From assembly GCA_016715895.1 (NCBI GenBank), contig JADJXH010000004.1, positions 248,001 to 312,000 on the forward strand: a stretch of DNA of 64,000 nucleotides, in the 5' to 3' direction. A program made the translations under genes and the position numbers. The notes under the pieces were generated by a model. It made no database searches, was not told the origin of the DNA, and was given only the letters and a program-made list of their open reading frames with translations. Shown here in pieces: positions 41,308 through 50,734 of the stretch (within the stretch, counting starts at the first letter, position 1; each line of letters starts with the position of its first letter). The DNA is from Flavobacteriales bacterium (GTDB lineage: Bacteria; Bacteroidota; Bacteroidia; Flavobacteriales_F; PHOS-HE28).

Positions 41308-41979
41308 TCAGCGCCCGTAGTAGCGGTTCACCGCCTCGGTGCGGTTGCCCACATGCATCTTCTTGTAGATGCGGTGGATGCTCTGCTTCACCGTGCCCTC
41401 ACTGACGCCGAACCGGTCGGCGATCTCCTTGTAGAGGGAACCTTCGGCCAGGAGCTCGAGCACGGCCATGTCGCGATCGGAAAGGCCGGCGGCGACCTGC
41501 AGTCCGCCGGCCGGTGCGGGACGGAAGTGACGGATCACACGGCGCGCCACGGTCATGCTCATCGGGGCGCCGCCCTGATGGATGTCGAACACGGACGCGG
41601 CGATGCGCTCGGGGGATGCGTTCTTGAGGAGGTAGCCGTTGGCGCCGGCACGAAGGGCCTCGAAGACGAGCTCATCGGTGTCGTTCACGGTGTACATCAT
41701 GAACTGCGCATCGGGCCATCGATGGCGCAGCCCGATGATGCACTCGATGCCGGAGGCCCCGGGCAGGTTGATGTCCATGATGACCACATCGGGCGCTTCC
41801 TGCACGTCGGCCGTGGCCAGGATCTCCTCGGCCGAACCGTGGACACCGCGAAGCCGGATGCCTTCGGTGGCGATGAACACGGCGCTGAGGACCTCCCGGA
41901 TCACGGGGTCGTCCTCCACGATCCGCAGGGCGATGGGCGGGCGGGCTGCCATGGGGCGAAGGTGGCCGGTGGCGGCCAT
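41308..41979 (-). CDS. NarL/LuxR-type response regulator (copy 1)
   Basis: A receiver domain (IVEDDP, phosphorylated Asp in VVIMDINLPG, Lys in GYLLKNASPE) is followed by a LuxR HTH (LSDRDMAVLELLAEG to GNRTEAVNRYYGR). An internal ATG at 41952 would remove nine residues and is equally plausible. It is the last of four genes: kinase-regulator-kinase-regulator. It is closely similar to the regulator at 43819-44454, including the C-terminal NRTEAVNRY-GR, so the pairs arose by tandem duplication. Confidence 0.9.
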   Translation of the reverse strand: MAATGHLRPMAARPPIALRIVEDDPVIREVLSAVFIATEGIRLRGVHGSAEEILATADVQEAPDVVIMDINLPGASGIECIIGLRHRWPDAQFMMYTVNDTDELVFEALRAGANGYLLKNASPERIAASVFDIHQGGAPMSMTVARRVIRHFRPAPAGGLQVAAGLSDRDMAVLELLAEGSLYKEIADRFGVSEGTVKQSIHRIYKKMHVGNRTEAVNRYYGR

Positions 41980-41983
41980 CCCA

Positions 41984-43822
41984 TCAAGCTAACTTTCGTT
42001 GCCCGAGGGGCACGGTGAAGCGCAGATGCGTGCCCCGCCCGACGGGAACGAGCTCCACGCCGCCTCCGATGCCGGCCATGCGCTTGCGCATGTTGGGCAG
42101 GCCATTGCCACTGGAGCCGTTCAACCCCGACAGCCCGCGGCCGTCATCGATCACCTCGATGATCAGGCCCTCTGACCACCGCAGCACCAGGGTCACCCGG
42201 GTGGCATCCGCATGCTTCACGATGTTGTGCAGCGCCTCCTTCACGACCAGGAAACAATTGCGTCGCTCGGTGGTGCCCACGGTCAGGGACGGCCAGGGAC
42301 CGTCGGCCTTCACGTCGAGCGGGATGCCGTGCTCCGCGAGGTAGGTGCGCGCGTGGTTGTTGATGTAGGCCACGAGGTCGGCGAGCTCGCCCTGGTCGTC
42401 CTGCAGGGCCCAGATGATGTGGCGCATGCTGGCCATGAGCTCCTCGGCGCGGCGGGCCTGTTCGCGGAGGAGCGCCTCCCGGTCGATTCGGCTCCCGGGC
42501 ATCAGGGCCATCTCGCTGCGCAGCTTCAACCCGCTGAGGCCCACACCAAGGTCGTCGTGCAGATCGCGGCCCACCTGTTCGCGCACCCGCAGCTCGGCGA
42601 TGGTCCGGTTCTGCCGTTCACGCATCAATTCGCTCTCCGCAAGACGACGACGCGTCTTCTGCCTGCCGGAGACGAGCAGGAAGATGACCACGATCACCCC
42701 CAGGAGCAGCCCGCCGATGGCCAGGATGAAGAGGCGGACGACGCGCGCGCGATCCAGCTCGGCGGCGATGCGCTGGCGCTCCAGACGCTCCACCTCCAGG
42801 TCGTTGTCCGCGCGGAGCAGCTCGTCCTGTGCGGCCAGGCCCGACCGGATGTTGCGGGCGGTGATGGTGCTGTCGATGCGGTGCCAGTCCGCCAGATCGG
42901 CCAGGGCCCCCTGGACATCCCCCAGCTGCCTCAGCGTGGCGCTGGCCACACGAGCGAAGTTGCGCTGGGTCACCAGCCCGATGCCGGAGCGGTTCTCCAA
43001 CAGGTAGGCGCGGGCGCGTTCCAATGCACGGAGCGCATCCTCCCGCCTCGCGGCGACGGCCAGCGCCCGTGCGCGCCCCACCAGCGCATCCACGCCGATG
43101 TCGTGATCGGCGTGTTCGGCGGCGATCGCGAAGGAGCGGTCATACCGGTGCAGGGCGCTGTCGGCGCGATGCCGCTGCACGGCCAGGTTGCCAAGGCCCC
43201 ACCAGGCCACGGCGGCGGCACGGCCCACCCCGGCCTCCTCGGCCAGGGCCAGCGAACGGCGCAGATGCCATTCGGCACTGCCATGCGCGCCCAGGGTGGT
43301 GAGGTAGGTGCCGAGGTTGCCATGGATGTGGTGCAGCTCGGTGACGGGATAACGCGCTTCGGGCCGCTGCGGGAACAGCCGCAGGGCCGCCCTGAGGTAG
43401 GGCAGGGCGAGCCGGTTGTCCTGGATGTTCTCGTGCAGCAGGCCCTTCATGTTGAGGACGTTCGCCATCAGCGTGCTGTCGCCGAGCCGGTCGGCCAGCG
43501 CTCCGCACGCATCAAGGTCCCGCATGGCCTCGTTGAAGAGGCCTTCGTAGTAAAGCACCTCGGCGCGATAGCTGAGCAGGTAACAGCGCGCCTCCTCATC
43601 GGCCTGCGTGCGAACCAGGGCCTCGTTGATCAAGCGCAGCGCCGAGTCCGCGTGGAAGGCGTCCATCTGCAGCAGGATGCCCTCCATCCTGCGGTGGAGG
43701 TCGGCATCGGGAAAGGGCGGGAGCTGGCGCATGGTGCGGCCCACGCGCTGCTGCGCACCAAGCGGTGGGACCATGCCGATCAGCACGGCCACGCACATGC
43801 AGGCCCTGACGAACGCCGTCAT
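41984..43822 (-). CDS. Sensor histidine kinase with TPR sensor region (NarX/DesK type)
   Basis: This 612-residue protein has a signal sequence and a periplasmic TPR array (about residues 35-330), then one transmembrane helix (VRLFILAIGGLLLGVIVVIF) and a coiled coil. A HisKA_3 domain follows, with the phosphoacceptor in REQVGRDLHDDLGVGLSGLK, and a HATPase domain (VVKEALHNIVKHADA, VIDDGRGLSG). Overlaps of 4 nt with the upstream regulator gene and a 4-nt gap to the downstream regulator indicate a single transcript. The signal is unknown. Confidence 0.9.
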   Translation of the reverse strand: MTAFVRACMCVAVLIGMVPPLGAQQRVGRTMRQLPPFPDADLHRRMEGILLQMDAFHADSALRLINEALVRTQADEEARCYLLSYRAEVLYYEGLFNEAMRDLDACGALADRLGDSTLMANVLNMKGLLHENIQDNRLALPYLRAALRLFPQRPEARYPVTELHHIHGNLGTYLTTLGAHGSAEWHLRRSLALAEEAGVGRAAAVAWWGLGNLAVQRHRADSALHRYDRSFAIAAEHADHDIGVDALVGRARALAVAARREDALRALERARAYLLENRSGIGLVTQRNFARVASATLRQLGDVQGALADLADWHRIDSTITARNIRSGLAAQDELLRADNDLEVERLERQRIAAELDRARVVRLFILAIGGLLLGVIVVIFLLVSGRQKTRRRLAESELMRERQNRTIAELRVREQVGRDLHDDLGVGLSGLKLRSEMALMPGSRIDREALLREQARRAEELMASMRHIIWALQDDQGELADLVAYINNHARTYLAEHGIPLDVKADGPWPSLTVGTTERRNCFLVVKEALHNIVKHADATRVTLVLRWSEGLIIEVIDDGRGLSGLNGSSGNGLPNMRKRMAGIGGGVELVPVGRGTHLRFTVPLGQRKLA

Positions 43823-44454
43823 CGACCGAAGTAGCGGTTCACCGCCTCGGTGCGGTTCTGCACGTGCAGCTTCTCGTACATGCGGTGGATGTGCTGCTTG
43901 ATGGTGCCCACGGTGATGCCCAACCGCTCACCGATCTCCTTGTACAACAGGCCTTCGGCCAGCAGCGAGAGGATCTGTTGCTCCCGTTCGGTGAGCCGCG
44001 CCCCGTCCACCGGGGCCGTCGACCGCGGCCTCAGATGCGCCACCACCCGTCGTGCGACATGGGCGCTCATGGGGCTGCCTCCACCGTGCAGCTCCCTCAC
44101 CGCCTCGATGATCTCGTCGGGGGTGGCGCTCTTCAGGATGTAGCCGTTCGCGCCGGCCTTCAACGCCTCGAACACCCGGTTGTCGTCGTCGTGCACGGTG
44201 TACATCAGGAACTGCGTGCCGACGCACCGCCGGCTCAGCTCGCGCACACAGTCGATCCCGCTCAACCCCGGAAGGTTGATGTCCATGATGGCCACCTGCG
44301 GGCAGTTGGTGCCCAGTCGCAGCAGGGCGTCCTCCGCGCTGCTGTGGGCGGTGAAGAGCTCAAGCCCCGGCTCGTCCCCGAACAGGGTGCGGAGCGTCTC
44401 CCGGATGATGGGGTCATCCTCCACGATGCTCACACGGATGGGATCGGTGCTCAT
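43819..44454 (-). CDS. NarL/LuxR-type response regulator (copy 2)
   Basis: This 211-residue protein has a receiver domain (SIVEDDPIIRETLR, Asp in VAIMDINLPGLSG, Lys in GYILKSATPDEI) and a LuxR HTH (LTEREQQILSLLAEGLLYKE to RTEAVNRYFGR). The start overlaps the stop of the propeller kinase by 4 nt, and its stop overlaps the start of the next kinase by 4 nt. Which kinase phosphorylates which regulator cannot be told from sequence; adjacency suggests pairing with the propeller kinase. Confidence 0.92.
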   Translation of the reverse strand: MSTDPIRVSIVEDDPIIRETLRTLFGDEPGLELFTAHSSAEDALLRLGTNCPQVAIMDINLPGLSGIDCVRELSRRCVGTQFLMYTVHDDDNRVFEALKAGANGYILKSATPDEIIEAVRELHGGGSPMSAHVARRVVAHLRPRSTAPVDGARLTEREQQILSLLAEGLLYKEIGERLGITVGTIKQHIHRMYEKLHVQNRTEAVNRYFGR

Positions 44455-47400
44455 GCGCTGCGAAGGTCCTCCGGCCGGGTCGGACGTCCTATAGAACGAA
44501 GGTTAGGGGGGGCTTCCATCGGCACACGGAAGCGGAGGCAGGCCCCGGGGTGGTCGGGATCCGTGGAGCGCTCCAGGGTGAGCGTTCCGCCCAGGGCCGC
44601 GATCCGCCGGCCCATGTTGCGCAGGCCGTTGCCCTCGGTGGCCTCGGCGTGGGCGGGAGGCCCCGGCCCATCATCCGCGATGCGGACGTCCAGCGCCCCC
44701 TCACGCCAGGCCATCACCAGGCGCACCTGACGGGCGGCGGCATGCTTCACCACGTTGTGCAGGGCCTCCTTCACGACGAGGAAGATGTTGCGCCGCTGCT
44801 CCGCGCTCAAGGTCCGCAGCGGCATCCGCTCCTCCACGTCCACCCGCAGACGGATGCCATGCTCATCGCAATAGCGGCGGGCGTGGTTGGTGGTGTAGGC
44901 CACCAGGTCGGCCAGCTCGGCCTGGTCGGCGTTCATGGCCCAGATGATCTGGCGCATGCTGCCGATGAGCTCCCCGGCGGTCCGGGCCAGGGAGCCGAGG
45001 TGCGCGCGTTTGGCGGGGTCCTGTTCCACGCGAAGGGCCATTTCGCTGCGCAGCTTCAGCGCGCTGAGCCCGGCCCCCAGGTCATCGTGCATGTCCCCGG
45101 CGATCCGCATGCGCTCGGCCAGTACGGCCTGCTCCCGCTCGAACGCCTCGCGCTGCCGCCGCAGCCGCGCATGGAGGTAGGCCTTGAACCCGGCGAAGGC
45201 GGCCGCACCGATCGCCAACAGGGCGAGCGCCCGGAACCACCAGGTGGCGTGAAAAGGGGGCAACACCTGCACGGCCACTGCGGCCTCCTCCGGCGCCCAA
45301 TGCACGCCGTCAAGGCTCATCTGCACGACGAGCTGATGCGATCCGGGGTCCAGATCGAACAGATCGATCCGCTTGGCGGCACCGATCTCCTTCCAGGCGG
45401 TATCGGCGGGAAGGACGCGGTAGCGGAAGAGCGGGACCTCACCGGGCATCACGCCGAGGCCGCCCAGTTCGAGCATCAGGGCCTTCCGGTCGGGTTCAAG
45501 GACCAGGTCCGCCGGCGCACCGAGCACGGTCGCATCACCCACGCGGTGGGCGGTGAACACCGGGACCGGCGGCAGCCCGTGTCGTTCGCGCAGGGGATCG
45601 TGCAGCAGGATCCGCGGACCGACCCCGATGGCGATGCGGCCGTCGGGAAGCTCCACCAGGGCCCGGGAGAACGCCTGCCCGTCCAGTGCCGAGGGCAGCA
45701 GCATCGCGGCGAAGGTGGCCGCGCCCGGTGGTCGACGCGCCAGCCCCTGTGGCGTGGCGGCCCAGATGGTACCGTCCCGCGTGGCGCACAGCGCCAGGAT
45801 GCGCGTGCCGGGCAGTCCGTCGCGCCGCCCGATGTACCGCTCGGATACGCCGGCCGGGTCATGCACAACCAGCCCATGCTCATGGGTGCCCAGCCACAGC
45901 AGGCCATCCGGACCCTGGGCCATGCAGCGCACCACGCCGCCCACATGGGCGCCCGCCGCGTTCATCACGGCCGACCAGCGGCCCGCATGGAACCGGGCCA
46001 GTCCTCCGCCGTTGTTCAGCCCGGCCCAATGGCCACCGTCGGCCGTGGAGAGCCAGCTGAGCAGCATGAGGTTCGGCAGCCGCCCCCATGGACCGTCCGC
46101 GGTGTCCACGCGCTGCGCTTCACCCGTACGCGGGTCCACGCGCCACAGCCCGCGCTGCCAGGTGCCGAGCCACAGCGCATCATCGGTGCGCTCTGCGAAG
46201 GTGAAGGCGCTGACCGCACCGTTGGGCACCAGCGCGGTGATGCCGTCGGCGGGACGAAGGGTGGCGGCGTGTACATCCAGCTCGGCCAGGCCACGGCCCG
46301 TGCAGACCAGCACGCGCCCATCGACCGTGGCACCGAAGGCATGCACCAGGTTGGCGGAGTAGCGGACATCATCGGGCGCTCCAGGCACCTCGACCCGGAG
46401 TGCGGTGGATGCGCCGGTCCGGTGATCGACGAGGTGCACACCACCACCCTCGGTGCCCACCAGCAGCGTATCCTCTCCCCAGGCACGGATGACCGAGACC
46501 GCGAAGGGCGACGCATCGAAGGGAAGGACGGTATGCGCCTGCGCCCCCGGCCGCAGCACGGCCAGGCCCCCTGCGGTCCCGAGCAGGAACACACCGGAGC
46601 GCATCGTCCGCAGGCACCCCGCACGGGTGGATGGCGATCCGATCCCATCCGGTCGCACCTCCGACCAGGGCCCGTTCGGCGCGCGTACGAACAGGCGGTG
46701 CGTCCAGGTGGCGATCCAATGGCGGCCCTCGGCATCGAAGGTCTGGCAGCGCAGCTCGAACCGATTGGGCTGTTCCTCGACATCGGGCAATGCGGTAAGG
46801 TCGCCGGTCCGCAGGTCGTACCGGAACAGCGTGTAGGGGCCATGCCGCATGTACCACAAGGCCTGGTCATGCACGACCGGCGCCCCGGTGGCCGAGAGGT
46901 CCGACCATGGCAGCATCGTGCTGTTGCGGTGGTCCGTCCACCGATCGGTGGCCGCGTCCCACGACGCGATGCCCCGGGCCGTGGCGGCCCAGATGGTGGC
47001 CCTCGGTGCATCCCAGAAGAGCGAGGAGTTCGATCGCATGCGGCCGGCTGGTCCCTCCCCGGGTGGACGGTCCTGCACGCTGTGGAGCCGCCCGTTCCGC
47101 GGGTCGCCACGGAAAAGCCCCGCCTCGGTGACCACCCAGAGCAGGGTGTCGCCCACGGCCACCACCTGGCGCATGCGGTTGGCCTGCAGGGCGTCGTTGC
47201 CCGAGGCCGTGACCCGCACGTTGACGAAGGTGCCGGAGCGGGGCACGAACCGGGACAGCCCGCTCATGGTGGCGAACCAGAGGGTGCCATCAGGCGCCTG
47301 GTCGATGCAGTTGACCTGATCATGCGCCAGGCTGCTGCTGTCGACCGGGTCATGATGGAACGTCCGCACACGGGTCCCCTCCAGCCGGGCGAGGCCATCG

Positions 47401-47555
47401 GTGGTGCCCACCCAGACGAACCCATCACGGTCCTCGAAGACGGCGTGCACCTCGTCGGACGGCAGGCCCTGCTCCACACCGATACGGTCGAACAGCAGCT
47501 GGGCGTCCATGGCGAGGACCCTCAGCAAGGTGGCGATCAGCAGGATGGGACGCAT
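44451..47555 (-). CDS. Two-component-regulator propeller histidine kinase
   Basis: This 1034-residue protein begins with a signal peptide, then about a dozen Reg_prop repeats (DGFVWVGTTDGLARLEG, DGTLWFATMSGLSRF, DALWLGTWQRGLWRV, DGLLWLGTHEHGLVV, DGTIWAATPQGLAR) forming two periplasmic propellers. A Y_Y_Y-like domain (about 690-775) and one transmembrane helix follow. The cytoplasmic HisKA_3 (AGDMHDDLGAGLSALKLR) and HATPase (VVKEALHNVVKHAAA, IADDGPGPP) domains complete it. It lacks the C-terminal receiver/AraC part of hybrid systems and so needs a separate regulator. The kinase core is closely related to that at 41984-43822. The ATG at 47555 is the first methionine before the signal peptide. 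Confidence 0.9.
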   Translation of the reverse strand: MRPILLIATLLRVLAMDAQLLFDRIGVEQGLPSDEVHAVFEDRDGFVWVGTTDGLARLEGTRVRTFHHDPVDSSSLAHDQVNCIDQAPDGTLWFATMSGLSRFVPRSGTFVNVRVTASGNDALQANRMRQVVAVGDTLLWVVTEAGLFRGDPRNGRLHSVQDRPPGEGPAGRMRSNSSLFWDAPRATIWAATARGIASWDAATDRWTDHRNSTMLPWSDLSATGAPVVHDQALWYMRHGPYTLFRYDLRTGDLTALPDVEEQPNRFELRCQTFDAEGRHWIATWTHRLFVRAPNGPWSEVRPDGIGSPSTRAGCLRTMRSGVFLLGTAGGLAVLRPGAQAHTVLPFDASPFAVSVIRAWGEDTLLVGTEGGGVHLVDHRTGASTALRVEVPGAPDDVRYSANLVHAFGATVDGRVLVCTGRGLAELDVHAATLRPADGITALVPNGAVSAFTFAERTDDALWLGTWQRGLWRVDPRTGEAQRVDTADGPWGRLPNLMLLSWLSTADGGHWAGLNNGGGLARFHAGRWSAVMNAAGAHVGGVVRCMAQGPDGLLWLGTHEHGLVVHDPAGVSERYIGRRDGLPGTRILALCATRDGTIWAATPQGLARRPPGAATFAAMLLPSALDGQAFSRALVELPDGRIAIGVGPRILLHDPLRERHGLPPVPVFTAHRVGDATVLGAPADLVLEPDRKALMLELGGLGVMPGEVPLFRYRVLPADTAWKEIGAAKRIDLFDLDPGSHQLVVQMSLDGVHWAPEEAAVAVQVLPPFHATWWFRALALLAIGAAAFAGFKAYLHARLRRQREAFEREQAVLAERMRIAGDMHDDLGAGLSALKLRSEMALRVEQDPAKRAHLGSLARTAGELIGSMRQIIWAMNADQAELADLVAYTTNHARRYCDEHGIRLRVDVEERMPLRTLSAEQRRNIFLVVKEALHNVVKHAAARQVRLVMAWREGALDVRIADDGPGPPAHAEATEGNGLRNMGRRIAALGGTLTLERSTDPDHPGACLRFRVPMEAPPNLRSIGRPTRPEDLRSA

Positions 47556-47615
47556 GCGGGCCGGGCGGAAGCGCACAGGGCAAAGCTCGGCAAGCGGGAC
47601 ACCCGGGCGCGGGTC

Positions 47616-47623
47616 TATTTTTC
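47616..47623 (+). promoter_or_regulatory. -7 box variant TATTTTTC before moaA
   Basis: One mismatch to TAnnTTTG, ending 4 nt before the moaA ATG. A T-rich island in a GC-rich 72-bp divergent intergenic region. Confidence 0.45.
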
Positions 47624-47627
47624 GGGC

Positions 47628-48614
47628 ATGTTGACCGACCGGCACGGCCGCACGCACCGCAGCCTGCGCATCAGCATCGTGGACAAGTGCGACCTGCGCT
47701 GCACCTACTGCATGCCGGAGGATCAACATTTCCTGAAGCGCGAGGAGTTGATGACCCGCGCGGAGATCCTCACCATCGCACGGCTCTTCGTGGAGCGCTA
47801 TGGGATCGCCAAGATCCGGCTCACCGGAGGCGAACCACTGGTGCGACCCGATGTGGTGGACATCGTGCGCGACCTTTCGCAGCTGCCGGTGAAGCTGGGA
47901 CTCACCACCAACGCGCTCAGTCTGCACAAGCACCTGGATGGGTTGATGGATGCCGGTCTGAAGGGGGTGAACGTCAGCCTGGACACCTTCGATGCGGATC
48001 GCTTCCGGAAGATCGCGCGACGCGATGGTTTCGACACGGTGCATGCCAACATCCTGCTCGCCCTGCGGAAGGGCCTCCGGGTAAAAGTGAACATGGTGGT
48101 GATGCGCGGGGTGAACGACGACGAGCTCCTGCGCTTCGTGGAGCTCACCCGCGACCACGACCTGCACGTCCGTTTCATCGAGTTCATGCCCTTTGCGGGC
48201 AATCAATGGGGCCGCGATCGCGTGTACACCTACGCCGAGATGCTGGGCCGCATTGGCAGTGCGCATGCCTTCGAGAAACTGAACGACGACCCGCACAGCA
48301 CGGCCAAGGCCTACCGGGTACCGGGCTGGCCCGGCACCTTCGCGGTGATCAGCACGGTGACGGAGCCCTTCTGCGGCACGTGTGACCGGCTGCGGGTGAC
48401 CGCGGAGGGCAGGATGCGCAACTGCCTCTTTGCCCGCGAGGAGACCGACCTGCTCTCCGCCCTGCGCCGTGGAGAGGACATCGCGCCCTTGATCGAGGCG
48501 AATGTGCTGGCCAAGCACGCCATGCTCGGCGGCCTGCCGCCCTTCAGGCCCGAGAAGCAGGAGGAGGTCCTGCACGACCTGAGCGAACGGCCGATGGTGG
48601 CGATCGGGGGATAG
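47628..48614 (+). CDS. moaA: GTP 3',8-cyclase MoaA
   Basis: This radical-SAM enzyme performs the first step of molybdopterin synthesis from GTP, with MoaC. CDLRCTYC near residue 20 binds the SAM [4Fe-4S] cluster, LTGGEPLVR follows, and the C-terminal cluster motif CGTCDRLRVTAEGRMRNC lies near 250. The protein ends in Gly-Gly, the tail required for activity. The length of 328 residues is normal. It is separated from the other Moco genes by three unrelated genes' worth of sequence (48.6-50.7 kb). It converges with the nucleoid-protein gene across a perfect palindrome. Confidence 0.95.
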   Translation: MLTDRHGRTHRSLRISIVDKCDLRCTYCMPEDQHFLKREELMTRAEILTIARLFVERYGIAKIRLTGGEPLVRPDVVDIVRDLSQLPVKLGLTTNALSLHKHLDGLMDAGLKGVNVSLDTFDADRFRKIARRDGFDTVHANILLALRKGLRVKVNMVVMRGVNDDELLRFVELTRDHDLHVRFIEFMPFAGNQWGRDRVYTYAEMLGRIGSAHAFEKLNDDPHSTAKAYRVPGWPGTFAVISTVTEPFCGTCDRLRVTAEGRMRNCLFAREETDLLSALRRGEDIAPLIEANVLAKHAMLGGLPPFRPEKQEEVLHDLSERPMVAIGG

Positions 48615-48616
48615 TT

Positions 48617-48652
48617 CATGTGCACATGTGCTCATGAGCACATGTGCACATG
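48617..48652. terminator. Perfect 36-bp palindrome between convergent genes
   Basis: The 18-nt half CATGTGCACATGTGCTCA is followed directly by its exact reverse complement. It starts 3 nt after the moaA stop and ends 3 nt before the stop of the opposite gene, so it can form a cruciform or act as a bidirectional terminator. It lacks a T-tract. Confidence 0.65.
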
Positions 48653-48654
48653 CC

Positions 48655-49677
48655 CTAGAGTTCCTGCTCGTAGTAGATCTTGTAGAACTTCCGGCCCTGG
48701 TCATCCACCCCCCGCTCGATCTTGTTGCGGTCGCCGTGGATGTAGATGTGGAAGTTCTTGTCCAGTTTCAGCACGCTCTTGAACACACGGGCCTGCTTCT
48801 TCACGGCGTCGGCGCTGATGGCGAAGCGGTCCTCCAGGTCCACGGCGCGCTCCTCCTGGAAGCGGTCGCCGAAGCGCTCGAAGGAGCCGATCACCTCCTC
48901 GCTTTGGAACACCTCACGGGCGAAGGAGCTCCGGTCGAACTCGGTGTTGTCCTTGAAGTACTGGACGGAGCGGTTCAGCAGGTCGATCTGGTCGGCCTTG
49001 GGGATCTCGTAGTCCTGCGGCAGTTGCTCGGTGATGAACGAGCGCGTCATCTCCAGCAGGTTATTGGTGCTGTTCACGTGGTCCTGTTTGGCACGGAGCC
49101 CGGCGAAGGCCTGCTGCCAGAACCCGCTGCGCGGATCGTCATCGATCACCAGCACGGTGTGCTCACCCGGGGTGAAGAGCACCAGCAGGGCCTGGTCCGG
49201 CCTGCGCCCCCCCAGCCCGCGTTTGAGGCGCATGCCGATGTGGCCCCCACTGACCTTGCTCTCCAGGAAGACCTCCTTGTCGTCGAACTTGAGGATGCCC
49301 AGCGCATCATGCACCGCCCCGGCCAGCTCCACGGCGTGGAAGCGGACGACGAAGAGGTCACCGCCGCGCACCTCATGCTCCGCGGCGGTGTCGATGAGGA
49401 GCTTGGCGATGGCCCGGGACACCCCGACCAGGTCCTTCGCCTTCGCCGCCTTGGCGCACAGGGCCTGAAGGGCATTGCCAGCACCCTGTGCTCCGTCGCC
49501 GAAGGTGTGGGTGACGGCCACCGAGGCGAAGGGCTTCAGGAAGAGGCGGCGCAGGAACTCCTGCTCCTCGGGCCCCTGCAGCACGGCGCTCACGTCGGAG
49601 AGCACGCTGGGCGATCCATCCGTGCCCACCCGGTGCAGCACCAATTCCTCCACCATCGCCTCCTTGCCGTTGATCAT
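48655..49677 (-). CDS. Nucleoid-associated protein, NdpA/YejK family
   Basis: This 340-residue protein matches the 37-kDa nucleoid-associated family. Typical segments are VSRAIAKLLIDTAAEHEVRG near residue 88, LGILKFDDKEVFLESK, and FHIYIHGDRNKIERGVDDQG at the C-terminus. Family members bind DNA; the physiological role is not well defined. A TACCTTCG box lies 37 nt before the ATG. It is a single gene on the minus strand. Confidence 0.87.
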   Translation of the reverse strand: MINGKEAMVEELVLHRVGTDGSPSVLSDVSAVLQGPEEQEFLRRLFLKPFASVAVTHTFGDGAQGAGNALQALCAKAAKAKDLVGVSRAIAKLLIDTAAEHEVRGGDLFVVRFHAVELAGAVHDALGILKFDDKEVFLESKVSGGHIGMRLKRGLGGRRPDQALLVLFTPGEHTVLVIDDDPRSGFWQQAFAGLRAKQDHVNSTNNLLEMTRSFITEQLPQDYEIPKADQIDLLNRSVQYFKDNTEFDRSSFAREVFQSEEVIGSFERFGDRFQEERAVDLEDRFAISADAVKKQARVFKSVLKLDKNFHIYIHGDRNKIERGVDDQGRKFYKIYYEQEL

Positions 49678-49714
49678 GCGTTGCGCGCCTGGCCTGTTGG
49701 CGAAGGCGAGGCGG

Positions 49715-49722
49715 CGAAGGTA
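49715..49722 (-). promoter_or_regulatory. -7 box variant TACCTTCG
   Basis: One mismatch to TAnnTTTG on the minus strand, in the 58-bp gap before the nucleoid-associated protein gene. Confidence 0.35.
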
Positions 49723-49735
49723 TTGGGGAGGGCTC

Positions 49736-50644
49736 TTACAGCGTGGCCTTGACGCCCGTGCGATAGTCCGTGGGGCGCACGTTCAGCGCCCGCTCCAACT
49801 TGCTGCTGTCGAAGCGGTAGTCGTGCTCGAACTGGTACATCATCTCCTTGTTCTCGCGCAGCACGGGCATGACCAGGCCCATCAGCGAGAGCATCCAACC
49901 CGGTGCCACCTGGATCGCGTAGGGCTTGCCGGCCAGCTCACAGGCCATGCGCACGAACTGCTCGCCGGTCATGTCCTCTTTGCTGGTGAGCGCATGCCAC
50001 ACCTGTCCGTAGGCGGAAGGCGTATTGCCCAGCAGCGCCACGCTCCTACCAGCATCCGGCGTGTAGGTGAAGGTGTGCACGGCCTTGGCATTGCCCACCC
50101 ACTGCGGGGTCTTGCCCGCCCGCAGCCGCTCGAACACCGTGGCGTGGGTGAGGCTCAGGGTCGCGTTCGGTCCGTAGAAGTCGGCCGCCCGGATGATCAT
50201 GGCCTGCAGCTCGCCACGCTTCACCTCGTCCATCAAGGTGGTGGCGATGCGGGCCCGCACTTCCCCTTTCCGGCTGCAGGGGTTGTAGGGCGTGTCCTCG
50301 GCCATCACGCCGTCCACCCGGCCGTAGGCGTAAACGTTATCGAAGAAGACCAGCTTTGCGACGTGGCGCTTGCAGGCATCGATGGTGTTGCGCATGACCC
50401 GCGGCCATTGGTCGGCCCACACGTTGGCATCGTACTTAAGCCCGGCCACCAGGTAGGCGACGTCGCTGCCCTTCACGGCCTCGCTCAAGGCATTGGCATC
50501 CAGCAGATCGGCGGAGAACAGCTCATCGGTGGCGTTCACCTGCTTCGGGTGGCGGCTCACCTGACGGACCTTGTCCGTGTACTGGGGTAGGAGCATGGAA
50601 AGTTCGTTGCCGATGACGCCGTTGGCGCCGAGGATGGTCTGCAT
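49736..50644 (-). CDS. NAD(P)-dependent epimerase/dehydratase (extended SDR)
   Basis: This 302-residue protein has the Rossmann start TILGANGVIGNEL, DVAYLVAGL, and VFFDNVYAYGRVDGV, where the usual catalytic YxxxK is displaced: the tyrosine of NVYAYG is followed by no clear lysine three residues on. It is therefore an atypical extended SDR of the NmrA/epimerase kind. The start at MQTILG (50644) is preferred to an ATG seven codons upstream. No pathway link is visible. Confidence 0.78.
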   Translation of the reverse strand: MQTILGANGVIGNELSMLLPQYTDKVRQVSRHPKQVNATDELFSADLLDANALSEAVKGSDVAYLVAGLKYDANVWADQWPRVMRNTIDACKRHVAKLVFFDNVYAYGRVDGVMAEDTPYNPCSRKGEVRARIATTLMDEVKRGELQAMIIRAADFYGPNATLSLTHATVFERLRAGKTPQWVGNAKAVHTFTYTPDAGRSVALLGNTPSAYGQVWHALTSKEDMTGEQFVRMACELAGKPYAIQVAPGWMLSLMGLVMPVLRENKEMMYQFEHDYRFDSSKLERALNVRPTDYRTGVKATL

Positions 50645-50734
50645 GGCCGTGCGTTTGAGGCTCACAAGCTAGGATCGCCCCAGGCGCATCGCCCAACCGT
50701 TCCTGTAATTGACAGTGGATGGATCACACCCTGA

